Below the pieces are notes generated by a model, which saw nothing but the letters and a program-made list of their open reading frames with translations, ran no database searches and was not told where the DNA came from. Below are positions 11,664 to 22,109 of a DNA stretch of 64,000 nucleotides, one piece after another. The position numbers and the translations under genes are program-made. Source of the DNA: Annona cherimola (Eukaryota > Streptophyta > Magnoliopsida > Magnoliales > Annonaceae). Numbering within the stretch: position 1 is the first letter of the stretch; every line of letters begins with the position of its first letter. The stretch covers positions 62,810,008 to 62,874,007 of the forward strand of contig CM059973.1 of the NCBI GenBank assembly GCA_030490835.1, given 5' to 3'.

Positions 11664-13254
11664 CCATTGAAGAATGAACGTGGAGAAAAGAGAGAAGGAG
11701 GAAAGAAAGAGAAAAACACAAGTTGAGCTTCTATCTTCAAATATTCAAGTGTGTTGAAGTCATTTGATTAACTATTGAAGTTCCAAGTGCTACAACTTCC
11801 AAGTGCGCTTTCAAGTTTATCATCTCTACATGACAAGGAGCTTCCGGTGCTTATCGAATACACATTGTAAATTGTAAATTCTCTTTTGTTTATTTTGTTT
11901 TGTGTTGTTGCCTTGAATCGGTATTGGAGACCGAATTCAAGAAGAAGCAAAACAGGGGGTTGGTTTGAGTTTGTCTCACTAACGGATTTTGCTTGATTGG
12001 TTGGAGTTTGTCTCACCAATCGTTTGGACTTGGTTGGTTGGAGTTGGTCTCACCAACAAGTGATTGTTGTATATGCCCCCTAAAGCTAGAATCTAGAAGA
12101 GAGTTGGTGCTCTAGATTGTATGGAGAATACAATAGTGGAACCCAAGACACAACGGGTGTGTGCTTGGAAGAGTGGAGTAGGGAAGGTTGCCCGAACCAC
12201 TATATATCGCTGTCTCTTGCTTGGTTTGATTGTTTACATTTTTATATTCCATTTGCACCCTCTCATTCTATCTCATATCACGTTTCATCAAGCGGATTGA
12301 TATTATAAGGGGTTAGATTTTAATTTACCAAAGAATTTTTCAAGAACCCAATTCACCCCTCCCCTCTTAGGTTTTGCCATAAACTCGGGGCCAACAATTT
12401 ATCTATGTAAATTCCATTTTTACTTAATTTTTAACACAAAAATTTCTACCCAACAATTCCTTGATCACGTTCCATGTTGTCCATGATTTTGGCATTTTGT
12501 TCATCATCAAAAATCTGTCCAATCCATGCATTTAACACCCCTTTAGCATACAATTTTTGAATTTTTTTGAAATTGCAAAATGCCTCAAAAATTCCTCCTT
12601 GAGCCACCTCAATTTGCCCCTTAAATGCATTGACTTTTGCATTAATGATAATCCACTTTTTAAAAGAAAAATTCAAAGGGTTTTGTCCATAAGTGATTAA
12701 ATTTTTTTTCACGAGAATTAGCTTAATCAAATCCATCCATACGATAGGCCATCTCATTTTATCCATCAACAAAAAATTTCATCTCAAAATGACCTTTTTA
12801 GTGTAAGTTATGGTCATTTGAAAATGCCTCATGGATTTGGATAAAATTAAATAATTATCACCCTAATTTAATCATGATTAACATAATCCATTCCATTCAT
12901 GAGGTAGAGTACGTTACTCTACATGTTCTTACGTTTCAAATTTCATATCAATTCGCCTTATGGGCATCAAGTTATGAATTTTTAAGTAATAGCCTCATTA
13001 ATCCCAGAATTATCGTCATAATTATTATCAATTTAACATAATAAGTTAGATAATTAATCATGCCACATTATCATTTCCTACACCTCATTTGGTCTTTTTT
13101 GTACACATGAAACCACATTGACCTAAGTGTTTAACTTAACCACCTTACTTATTCAATTGTCTTAATCTTAATCATTCAATCGAATATACAATTAACTATA
13201 ATTAAATGCCTAAATTATATGTTTGGGTCTCAAATGTTCATATCACAATTACAA

Positions 13255-14500
13255 TGCCTTGATCTACGGATGTGTCACAACATGAAACTTTACTCAACAA
13301 ACCTTTTTAAGTGGTGAATCTTATGAATGAAATTAAATTTTTATCAAGTAAATCTTATGGTGGATCCCTTTTCTATGAACTGATAAACAATATATAATCT
13401 ATATTATATAATATTTTATTTGGTCATTCATTCTTGCTCATATATATTTATTTTAATATGATCTAAGTTCATACCACTTGTTTCTAAGTTCATCCATCTC
13501 ATACATATACAATCACATAACATACCAATTCACCCATTACCTCAAATAATTTAAAATAATTGAGCTTAATACATGCATACAAAACTTAAATAAATACAAG
13601 CTATGAATATAACTTGAATATCAAAATCAGAACTCAAAACAACATATCTTTAGCAGCGAAGATTCTTCTAACTAGTTTGATTAACTTGTAATCATTGGTT
13701 AGTTGAAATTAATGAGTATATTATACTTAGTAAGCAAGCATTAAAATATTCACTTGAATTCTATGACCCATTCTTGTGCATGCATGAGAATGGCTTGAAT
13801 GCGCATGCGTTCAATATTCACCTTACGTGCTTTTCTATGGCCACTGATACTTAAAAAGTGATCATCATGATAGTCCTATTTACATGAAGGCACTGTGAAT
13901 CTTTCAACTTAAACGATTGGGCAATCATCAAGGAAGGACAATTGTCCTTTTTAACAACCTTGACATAGTCTCCTTTTAAATACTCTCATGAATCCACATG
14001 CGTACAACATTCACATGACTTAATTTCTTGTGGCCAATGACACTTACTAAGTGATATCACCATTAGTTTTATTTACATCAAGGTGTCGTGAATCTTTTGA
14101 TTCAAATGATTGGGCAATCATCAAGGATATTGGTCCTTATTAACAACCTTGACGAAGCATCTTTTCAAAAATGTTCTCATGCATGAATCATTCACACATT
14201 CATCCTATACATTTCATCATGCGAAATGAATTCTCCTCATTTATGACCACCTGCCTAATACACAGAGAACGTTTCCAAATGCAATGGTAATCATAATTAA
14301 AAGTCCTCATCACAAGATAAATTTTAGATAAAAATATTTTGTAAGTGCATGCCTTGAAATTTTTCCTACCATGAAAAATAGAATATATTTTAAGCATAGA
14401 CAAAATTATTATGTATGCTCATCTAGCCTGTTTATCATGCCTAGAATACATTCCTTTCTTATTAATCAGTTTGAGTAGGAAATTCAATTTTTTTAGGCTT
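13255..14500 (-). mobile_element. Fragment of the same gypsy LTR family as 8505-13247
   Basis: From TGCCTTGATCT at 13255 the sequence tracks the start of the neighbouring LTR: GTCACAACATGAAAC against GTCACAACATGAGCC, and later CTTAGTAAGCAAGC at about 13728 against the same motif at about 9041. The copy is diverged and its far end is not resolved. It contains a tandem duplication, listed separately. Confidence 0.55.
13785..14178. repeat. Tandem duplication of about 200 bp
   Basis: Two head-to-tail units (about 13785-13984 and 13985-14178) share CATGCGTNCAA, GGCCAATGACACTT or GGCCACTGATACTT, GATTGGGCAATCATCAAGGA and TTAACAACCTTGAC in order. They lie in the LTR family's leader region, which is also duplicated at 31683-31978. 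Confidence 0.75.
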
Positions 14501-14913
14501 GAGTGCTACTTTTGCAAGTTCCCTTACTTCTTTATACATGCTTAAGCTTTTAATTTCTTTAAAAGACTCTTAAACATGAAGTTCAACTGATAAGTCTAAA
14601 AATTTTCATTTAATTCCATATTAAATTCACACCGTTAAGTATTAAAACATTAATTAAATGCATGTTTTAAGTGGAATTTCATAAAAATCATATTTTTAAT
14701 AGAATATTTGATTTTGCTATAAAATGGGTCATTTTGCAACATTCTTGAAAATATAAAATTATGACTCAATTTTAATGTTGAATGGTGCATTAGCTTATTA
14801 ATATAATATGGGTAAAAATTATAAAACCACCTAATTAGAAAAATCATACATACAGTTATAAATATAATCTAAAATATGGTTATAAAACAAATTGTCAAAA
14901 CATTTTAAGATAA

Positions 14914-14950
<37 letters not shown>

Positions 14951-15045
14951 GTCAAAAAGGGCTAAAAACGAAAAGTAAATTAAAAATCTCTGCAAGCTTA
15001 TTAAAATCATTTTGACAAAAATTAAATATGTTTTTGTTCGCTGCA
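14501..15045. other. AT-rich DNA with an (AAT)n tract
   Basis: No gene is seen. A (AAT)n microsatellite runs from about 14914 to 14946. The boundary between the LTR fragment on the left and the GC-rich segment on the right lies somewhere in this stretch. Confidence 0.5.
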
Positions 15046-16207
15046 TGAGTACAGGAAATTGTGCGCCGCCGGAGCACCAGTTCGGTGCTCCATCTTCCCC
15101 AAAATGTCGAACAGCCCCAAATCCATCGAGTAGCAGTCTTCCTCCTAACCGGCAATCCAAAATTCCGGCGAGCCCCTTCTCCATCAAAGCCGGCAGCCGT
15201 GGAAAATGGCAGCAGCTCCAACCCGTGATTGACCGCACAAGCCCGCCAACTCAATCCACGACAATCCCAATTTTCTGGCAGTCCATCTCCTGCGAATCAA
15301 TCGCACCAACTGAACCCATCCGGCCATGAATATTCGAGCAGGAATGGCAAACCGCGATTTTTCAGCAACTCCAAAATCAGCGGCTCTCCTCAAATCCGGC
15401 GAGCTAGTCATCAACAAGAACCCATTCACCCCAAAACCCAACTTCCATCACAAATCTGTTTTCGCCCAAACCCAATCACGGCTACAGGCAAGCAGCCCGT
15501 CTTCCCCATCCGTTCTCGCTCAGCCCCAATCACCAGGCGTCTTCTACGCCTAATTCCAGCAAATGGAATTGCCTGCTTTGCCCATAAGCTCCAATCAAAA
15601 CAATCCTCTTCAACCAACCGAGAAACCATTCCAGCGGCAGATCCGGCAGCATTTTTCCGGCAGCAATGAAACCGTCCAGCCCTCCATTCTCTCCGAGCAC
15701 CCATCTCCATATCCATGGCAGCAGCTCGTCCCACCGAAATCGACCAAGAAAGCAGCAACCCCTAATTTCAGCCATGGATTCCAGCAGCTCTTCCGCATCC
15801 GGCAGCCCTTTCACCGCCGTGAACCAGCCGTACATTTTCCCGCACCCATTTTTCCGGTAGCAGCTGCTGCAATCAAACCCAAACGACCAGCCATGATTCA
15901 GCCGTCTTCTCCAAACTGAAAACCGCACCTTCCCCAAATTAACCAGCAGCCACGGCAAAACGGCAGCAATCTGCAAACAAATCGACGAGCAGATTCAGTG
16001 ATTCAAGCACCGCCCAACCGGAATCAGCATCGTCCTCAACGCAGGCAACGTCCCTGTTCTTCATCATTCGAAACCCAGCCCATCACATGCAACCGTTCTT
16101 GCCCAAGTTCATGCAGCAAGAAGAAACAGGCAACGGGTAGCTACAGCGCCGTTCAAGATGGGAATCCCACATCGATTTTTCAAACGGAAAGAGGGTTGCC
16201 CAACACT

Positions 16208-16215
16208 TATAAAAG
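16208..16215 (+). promoter_or_regulatory. TATA box of the GC-rich LTR-like segment
   Basis: TATAAAAG followed by GAGGGTCCC, at the junction from GC-rich upstream DNA to a T-rich downstream leader. Confidence 0.55.
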
Positions 16216-16264
16216 GAGGGTCCCTCTTGCCTTGAAAACACACACCCCATACCCCACATACCCC

Positions 16265-16335
16265 TTGGGTGGGACCCATTTGGTGGGACCCCGTAGCAAG
16301 TGGGTGGGACCCAGTTGGTGGGACCCGAGCAAGGA
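16265..16335 (+). repeat. Tandem GGTGGGACCC repeats
   Basis: Four copies of GGTGGGACCC in two imperfect units of about 35 bp, beginning about 50 bp after the TATA box. GGGACC is close to its own complement in GGTCCC, so the leader RNA could fold. Confidence 0.75.
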
Positions 16336-16639
16336 GGTGGGGCCAAGCAATAAAAGTTTCCATTACGTGGAGATTCGCTATTTACGGGTGATGTAAATTT
16401 TATTTTCTGCTTTATGCTTTGTAGTGTTTCGTAGTAGTTAAATTTTAATTTGTAGTTTTAATTTTTAGATTAGATTTACTGCTTTATTTTATGCTTTGTA
16501 ATTTTTAGATTAAATTTAATGTAGTTCTCTTTCCTGCTTTAATAGTTAAATTTCATAATTTTTATTGCTTTCTTAGAATAGTTTTAATTAAGTTGTTAGT
16601 TAATTTCTTTTAGCTTCTTGTCTCCATTTCTTTTATGTT

Positions 16640-16835
16640 TAAATCTTTTCTCCCTTCTTTCTCTCTCTTCTCTCTCTCTCTCTCTAATTTCTTCTTCTCT
16701 CTCTCTAACATCTCTCTCTCCTCTCTCTTAGTTTCTTTCCTTTTCTTTCTCTCTCTTCTCTTTCTCTCTCTTCTCTTTCTCTCTCTTCTCTCTTCTCTCT
16801 TTCTCTCTCTTCTCTATACCCTCTCTTTCTCTTGA
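16640..16835 (+). repeat. CT-rich tract
   Basis: About 190 bp that is almost entirely pyrimidine on the plus strand, based on CTCTCTTTCT units. Open frames through it encode only Ser/Leu/Phe and are not genes. Confidence 0.85.
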
Positions 16836-16992
16836 AAACAATTCAAAACTACATCGCCTCTCTGTGGATTCGACCCGACTCACCATTATTCTACACTATC
16901 ACTCGTATAGTGGTAGCTTTAATGTGTTTCGGTTAATTTAAATTAAACTGGTGATCACAGTGCTCTTAACGACAAGCACTTGGTTTGCATCA

Positions 16993-17408
16993 TCAACCTA
17001 CTCATATTTTTGAACTAGGATGTGGCTTTTGACTCATCATTTTGAGGTTCTACATATGGAGTCAATTATCTAAAGCATGCAATACTTATAAAATAGCATA
17101 CCCCACATCAAATAATCTATCGTGTGCATGCTCAATCATGACTATGAAAATGTATCACATTCAATCGCAACTAAGAATTCAAATGGATTATGTAATTATT
17201 TTCATTGTCTAAGAATTACTTTTTTACTTGCAAATAAAACAATTTTTTGAGTATAGATTTAAAATCCTTATAAATTTGGTCATTCATTTGTACATCCATT
17301 TATAATTTTCATCTAAATGCATTTTATAGCTGCAAAATTCACAAGTAAATGATTAAAACATGATCAAGTCATTTACCTATGAGCTATTTCAATTTCCACG
17401 CCCGCACT
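16993..17408. other. AT-rich spacer, nothing recognised
   Basis: About 400 bp between two LTR-like segments, with no recognisable termini or frames. Confidence 0.5.
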
Positions 17409-19002
17409 TATTTTAAGACATTTTTATACTGTTTGTTTTGGATGATAATTGGATAAGAATGTGAGTAATTGAGATGATTTGTGTTGAATGTTGATTGATT
17501 TAGCTTAATTATGTGAAAATGTTCACCATTTGATCAATTTATTCAAAGTAGGAAAGTACATGCAATTTTGAGACCCGAATCATATAGAAATAGTGGATTT
17601 TGACATCACAAATGAGCTCAACTAAGGTTACCCTAGTGTCTATGTCGACAGACTTGAAAAATACTTTCCAATGATATGTTTTGGCCCCCGTAACTCCTTC
17701 CGGATCAAAAGTTATGAGCAGTTGAAGATAGCACACTTCTTTGGCGCAACGTGTGTTCGTTTCGAAAAATGCAAAGCTCAATGATCAAGGCTACATTTTT
17801 TTTGATGATTTTGAAAGTTTTAAAATAATTAAAATGATGATTAAGGCAGTCTAGAACATGTTGGGACATGTCGGTGAAGTTTCAGTGCGAATCGAGGTGA
17901 AGCGGGCAAAGAACGGGCAAAACCGCCCATGAAATGGTGCACTCTAGAGTGTCATACAGTTCAAAACATGTGGATCTGGTCCCACACGGTTTGAACCATG
18001 AAGGACCCTAGTTTCGCAATTTTTGAGTGCAAAACAAACTATGTGTACAATTGATCCCCTGTTCTCTATATAAACACCTCTTGGGGACGTCCCGAATCAT
18101 CCTAGAACATCCTTGGAGGTAAAGTTGAGGTCTGGAGAGTGAAAGAAAGAGTAGAGCATGAGGCAAGGAGTGAGGCGGCGAGTTTCTTGAGGCAATCAAG
18201 ACACCATTGAGACTTCTAATTAATAAGCTTTCCTTTTCTTCTTTCTTTTTGAGTTACGTAGTCTTGTTTGAGATGGGTTTGAGATACAATATTCTTTTGT
18301 GCTTTAATTTTATTTTGAACATGTTAGGCTAAGCCCTTAATCTAGGGTTTAGGATGTAGCATAGTACAATATAGCGGATATCGTGCTTTGATTTATTTAC
18401 GAATGATATTGTGTATTAATTTAATATCTCGTGATTTAATGCTTGCCTAGTGTTTGAGCTCCCATTTTGGTAATGATTCTCATATATTAGGTAAAGGAAC
18501 CAAAAGGTGGAAGTCTAATATACGATAATCAAGATATTAAACCTAAAAATCTAAGACCGTAAAAATAGGCATGATGATCTTAAGAAATACCATAAACGAT
18601 CACAGAACTTAATGAATCCTAATTGACTTAATCTAATGAAATAAGTTGTTAAGAATACATTAAGGTTACGCCTTGTAGGTTTTGAGAGAAAGTGCAAGGA
18701 TAGTTTAGGGTTTGTTCTCCTTAGACACATAAAATCTGGATTAAATAAGTATTCCATGTATTTGTCACAAAAAACATATGTGAAACCTTAGATCTTAGGT
18801 GCTCTCAATCCTGTAATTTTAATCTCTGTTCTACGTTCTATAGATCAATTTTTCTTTTTGCTATTCTTCCTTCTCCCTATCTTATTCTTTTGATTTTGGT
18901 TATAAAATGTTTAAATCCAACGTCTTAATCCCGAATTCCCTATGGATCGATATTTATATACTATAATCTATTACCTGTGTACTTGCGGTGAGATTGCGAA
19001 CA
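17409..19002 (+). mobile_element. Athila/Tat-like LTR, copy A (solo-like)
   Basis: This is the first of four copies of one LTR family, with partners at 21072, 23944 and, inverted, at 25845. Shared landmarks in order are TTTTGGATGATA near the start, a TATA box, a CATGAGGCAAGGAG-type purine block, AGCTTTCCTTTTCTT, CTAGGGTTTAGGATG, CATATATTAGG, and a terminal TGCGGTGAGATTGCGAACA. No internal region adjoins it. ACTT flanks both sides (17406-17409 and 19003-19006), which may be a degraded target-site duplication. It carries about 240 bp near 17540-17780 that the 3' copy lacks. Confidence 0.65.
18067..18074 (+). promoter_or_regulatory. TATA box of LTR copy A
   Basis: TATATAAA at the place equivalent to the TATA box at 24625-24632 in copy C. 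Confidence 0.6.
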
Positions 19003-19839
19003 ACTTGCCTGAGTATTTCATAATATAAAAGTATCATGAGTTTTTTTAATCATCATCATTAATGTCATTCATTTAGTTAGTTCATAAAAAGGAAAGTCAA
19101 GGCTGAAATCCAACTTTATCTATTAGTTCAACCATTTATGGTCTTGAATTATTTACATTTAAATTGTTTTACATAAGCTCACTAGAAAAACTATATGATG
19201 AATTTGCAATTATAAACATTTTTCTATAACCAATTTCTTAGTCTAAGCTTCATTTTCATGTTAAATATTAATACTAAGTTCATTTAAACCTTAAAAACCA
19301 ACCTAATTAACTTCAGAATTCAATGTTCTTTTTTCAAGTAGTAAAATAGATTGAATTTTAACATTTACAGAATAATTTACATGTAACTACTTATATAGCT
19401 TGATCTTTGATCCTTAAGTTCCATTTTTCATTCTATTTTCATGAGGTATGCCCTGTTATCTCAAATATTATCATCAAATCAACTTGGGTACAATGTTTTA
19501 AAATTATATCTAGCTGCCCATTACCAATTTTGGATATTTTCTTAGTTTCCATTTTTATTTATGTAGGTTCTTAATACTTTAGAAACCAAATTTATTTTCC
19601 CTAAATCATTATACATATAATTTCATCATCTTAACTTATTATCAAGGCTTAGAATTTCATTTTTATGCATGATTCAAATATGAATTTACAACATTTCATT
19701 TGAAAATTGTCATAACACATAGTTAAAGCACAAATTCAACTACACAACTTAAGAAAACCATACTCACATAGTTGTTCACTTTGTTTTTCCTTACAACACG
19801 TACAATCAGATATCCAGATATTTGTTAACTATATATTTA

Positions 19840-20095
19840 GGGTGTATATGGGAAGTGATAAAACTTTTGATATAAAAATTTTTAAACTAAGAAAAAATAA
19901 TATAATATGATACAGATGATCGTGAAGAGTAAAAAGAATTAATCTAAAATAAATAAGTTAATGTATAGGTAGTTGCATATAAATGATTGAAAAAAGTAAT
20001 TGTATAGAAAAACGTAAAAAAATAATTAAAAAGCTGGATAATTATAGAGTATGAAAAGTTTTAGAGTAAAATATTTTTCATGTAAACAAATACCC
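19840..20095 (+). mobile_element. Tourist-like MITE, decayed copy 2
   Basis: It aligns in order with the MITE at 2634-2924: AAAACTTTTGAT near the start, TATAGGTAGTTG, AATGATTGAAAA, TATGAAAAGTTTTAGA, and an end AAACAAATACCC. The terminal repeats are mutated (GGGTGTATATGG) and no clean target-site duplication remains, so this copy is older than the others. Confidence 0.7.
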
Positions 20096-20170
20096 ATGTA
20101 GTTGAAAATTTACTTTACACGAAAAGTCTTCATTTATTTAGCTTAACTTTTTTGTAGGCATCACATGAAG

Positions 20171-20273
20171 TAGTTTGGGGCTCGATCCATTTACACCCAA
20201 TAGCTATACCTATTGGATTTAAGCATATGTATAGCTATTGGGTGTAAATTCTTAGTTTGGGGCTCGATCCATT
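20171..20273. repeat. Perfect 20-bp inverted repeat between 21-bp direct repeats
   Basis: Direct repeats of 21 bp, beginning TAGTTTGGGGCTCG, occupy 20171-20191 and 20253-20273 without mismatch. Between them, arms 20190-20209 and 20229-20248 are perfect reverse complements (one arm begins TTTACACCC), separated by a 19-nt loop. The arrangement is compact and exact, so it is recent. It looks like a template-switch product or a tiny foldback insertion. Confidence 0.9.
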
Positions 20274-21071
20274 CAAAGGCTGTAATCATTGAAGCTCAAA
20301 TCAGCTTATAGGGTATGGAGAAGTACGGAAAATACAAAAGCTAACCCATGCAAGCATTCAAACTATTACTATTCAGTGTCATGACAACAATTTTCATTTT
20401 TTTCACTTGAATCAATCTAAATTAATGTATCTTAACATTTCACATCAAATCCATTTACTTAATATTTTAAAAATATAAATCATCAAAGTTATTTTGTTTA
20501 CATGACTTAAATTGCTTTGTGGCCAAATTGTTTGATTTGAATTATATCTTAATCAGTAGTTTTACATCAATCACCCAGTGCACACATAAATTTTACGGTT
20601 ATCAATTAAAACACTTATTAAATAAAGGGAACTTCAAGGTAAAGGTATACATCTCATATGTAAAATTAAAAAGTTAAATTTCTCCTACTTTCTTCATTCC
20701 CATAAATCAAAAAAGAAATGTTATTGTCCCATCACCATATAAATGCATTATAATTGGCAATTTACTCATTAAAACCAAATAAGATGTTCAAATTCATCAT
20801 ACAAGTGGTTATCCACTTTCGACCTTTATGTAGGTTTTCCTTCACATATTAAAATTAGGGATTTTTCTTATAATTATCCCTATAATGAAGTGAAGTTAAT
20901 TAAGATAACATGCAAAATCAAATGACTACTTGCATAAAGTTGTTCATGTTCCACTAGTAAAAGAACAAATTTTAGTTTTTCGGAACAAAGATTTTACTTG
21001 CAATCTCGTTAATCTTTAAAATAAACTACAAATTCATAGCCTACTAGGTTGGGCAACCCCAGTTATATGGC

Positions 21072-22109
21072 TCTTAAGTTATTTTCATACTAATTATTTT
21101 GGATGATAGTTGGATCAAAATGTGAGTGGTTATGATAATTTGAAATATATTTTAATTGATTTAGCTTTATTTAGCACAAAACATTCACAATTGATCGGTA
21201 TGTGAAAAATCAAGTGAAATTCGAGTAAAACTCATGCAATTCCTAGAGAGTGAGAGAAGGCAAAAAGTATGATGAGAGAAATGATGCAACAAGTTGCTTG
21301 AAGCGGTCAAGACACCATCGGAGCTTCCAATTAATAAGTTTTTCTTTTCTTTCTTTCCTTTGATTTTAATTGTCTTATTTATAATAGATCTTAGATACAA
21401 TATTATTTTGTGTTTGAATTCTATTATAAATATGTTATGATAAACCCTTTATCTAGGATTTAAGATGTAACATGCATATAATGTAGCGGATATTGTGATT
21501 TTGATTTATTCATAAAGGATATTGTATGTTAATTTAATATCATATGATTTAATGCTTTCTTGGTGTTAAGGCCTATACTTCAATATGATCTCATATATTA
21601 TACGAAGGAACTAAGAGGTGGAAGTCTAATATACAACAATTTAGATATTAAACCTAAAAATTTAAGACCATGAGAACGGGCATGATAACCTTAAGGAATT
21701 TTATGAATGACTACAGAACTTAATGAATCCTAATTGACTTAATCCCATAAGAACAAATGCTTAAAAAAGATTAGGGTTACGCCTTATAGGTTTCGAAAGA
21801 AGGTATAAAGATAAGTTAGGATTTGTTCTTTTTTAACACATAATATCCAGATTAAGTATGCACTCCACATATCTATTGTAAACGCTGCATGTGAAACCCT
21901 TGATCCTAGGTACTCGCAACCCATGACTTCTAATTTCTCATTTTGCGTTATTAAGATCTATTTTCTTCTTTTATCTTTCCTTTTACTTTATTCTCTATGT
22001 ATTTGATATAAGTGTTTGAAAATAACATCTTAAGTTTTGAATTCCCTATAGGATTGATATTTTACATATTACAATCTATGATTAGTGCACTTGCAGAGAG
22101 ATTGTAATA
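21072..22109 (+). mobile_element. 5' LTR (copy B) of a defective Athila/Tat-like element
   Basis: It begins TCTTAAGTTATTTTCATAC, matching TGTTAAGTCATTTTCATAC at the 3' LTR, and ends near ATTGTAATA at 22109, just before a primer-binding-site-like tract. It is about 520 bp shorter than the 3' LTR. The missing part (24125-24670 in copy C) includes the TATA box. The join lies at a short shared AGAGAGTGAG-type sequence, so this LTR is probably promoterless. Confidence 0.75.

Larger units (their letters stand above)
11083..12396 (+). mobile_element. Copia-type solo LTR 2, TSD ATTTA, nested
   Basis: A 1,314-bp LTR starting TGTTGAGA and ending GGCCAACA, flanked by a perfect 5-bp duplication ATTTA (11078-11082 and 12397-12401). 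It lies inside the minus-strand gypsy solo LTR and is therefore younger than it. Its 3' third matches LTR 1 (GGAAGAGTGGAGTAGGGA, then CCAATTCACCCCTCCCCTC). It has one GTCGAC array instead of two, and a different upstream part, so it is a separate subfamily. Confidence 0.93.
8505..13247 (-). mobile_element. Gypsy-type solo LTR, TSD ATTAC, holding a nested LTR
   Basis: The plus strand starts TATGGCGCCC, matching TGTGGGGCCCC of the relative at 50270-54408 with the first G lost, and ends ATATCACA. A perfect 5-bp duplication ATTAC flanks it (8500-8504 and 13248-13252). Removing the nested copia-type LTR (11083-12396 plus its duplication) leaves about 3.4 kb. Orientation comes from the TATA box on the minus strand at 10989-10996 and from a GGTAAGCAAGC motif near 9575 shared with the 50-kb copy. 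The family resembles Tekay/Del-type chromoviruses in its ends, but no coding region is present to prove this. Confidence 0.85.
15046..16992 (+). mobile_element. GC-rich LTR-like segment with promoter
   Basis: About 1.3 kb of GC-rich sequence is followed by a TATA box (16208-16215), a short leader, a CT-rich tract and a U5-like stretch containing CTGTGGATTCGACCC near 16863. The last motif is typical of the end of 5' LTRs in Athila/Tat-like gypsy elements. Several frames of 60-150 codons are open on both strands in the GC-rich part. They overlap, are Ser/Pro/Gln-rich on one strand and Trp/Gly/Arg-rich on the other, and show no domain, so I treat them as composition effects. I found no target-site duplication. 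A GC-rich host fragment is an alternative. Confidence 0.45.
19003..21071. other. AT-rich DNA between two LTRs
   Basis: About 2 kb without a gene. It contains a decayed MITE (19840-20095) and a hairpin framed by direct repeats (20171-20273), both listed separately. Nothing else was recognised. Confidence 0.5.

Noticed and set aside
12446..12772. 108-codon minus-strand frame
   Set aside because: Lies in the U3 of the 8.5-13.2 kb LTR, AT-rich composition, no homologue recognised; chance frame.
15012..16396. Overlapping frames of 60-150 codons on both strands
   Set aside because: High GC reduces stops in all frames; products are low-complexity and overlap each other on opposite strands. No domain seen.
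16635..16835. 66-codon Ser/Leu/Phe frame
   Set aside because: Translation of a CT-rich tract.
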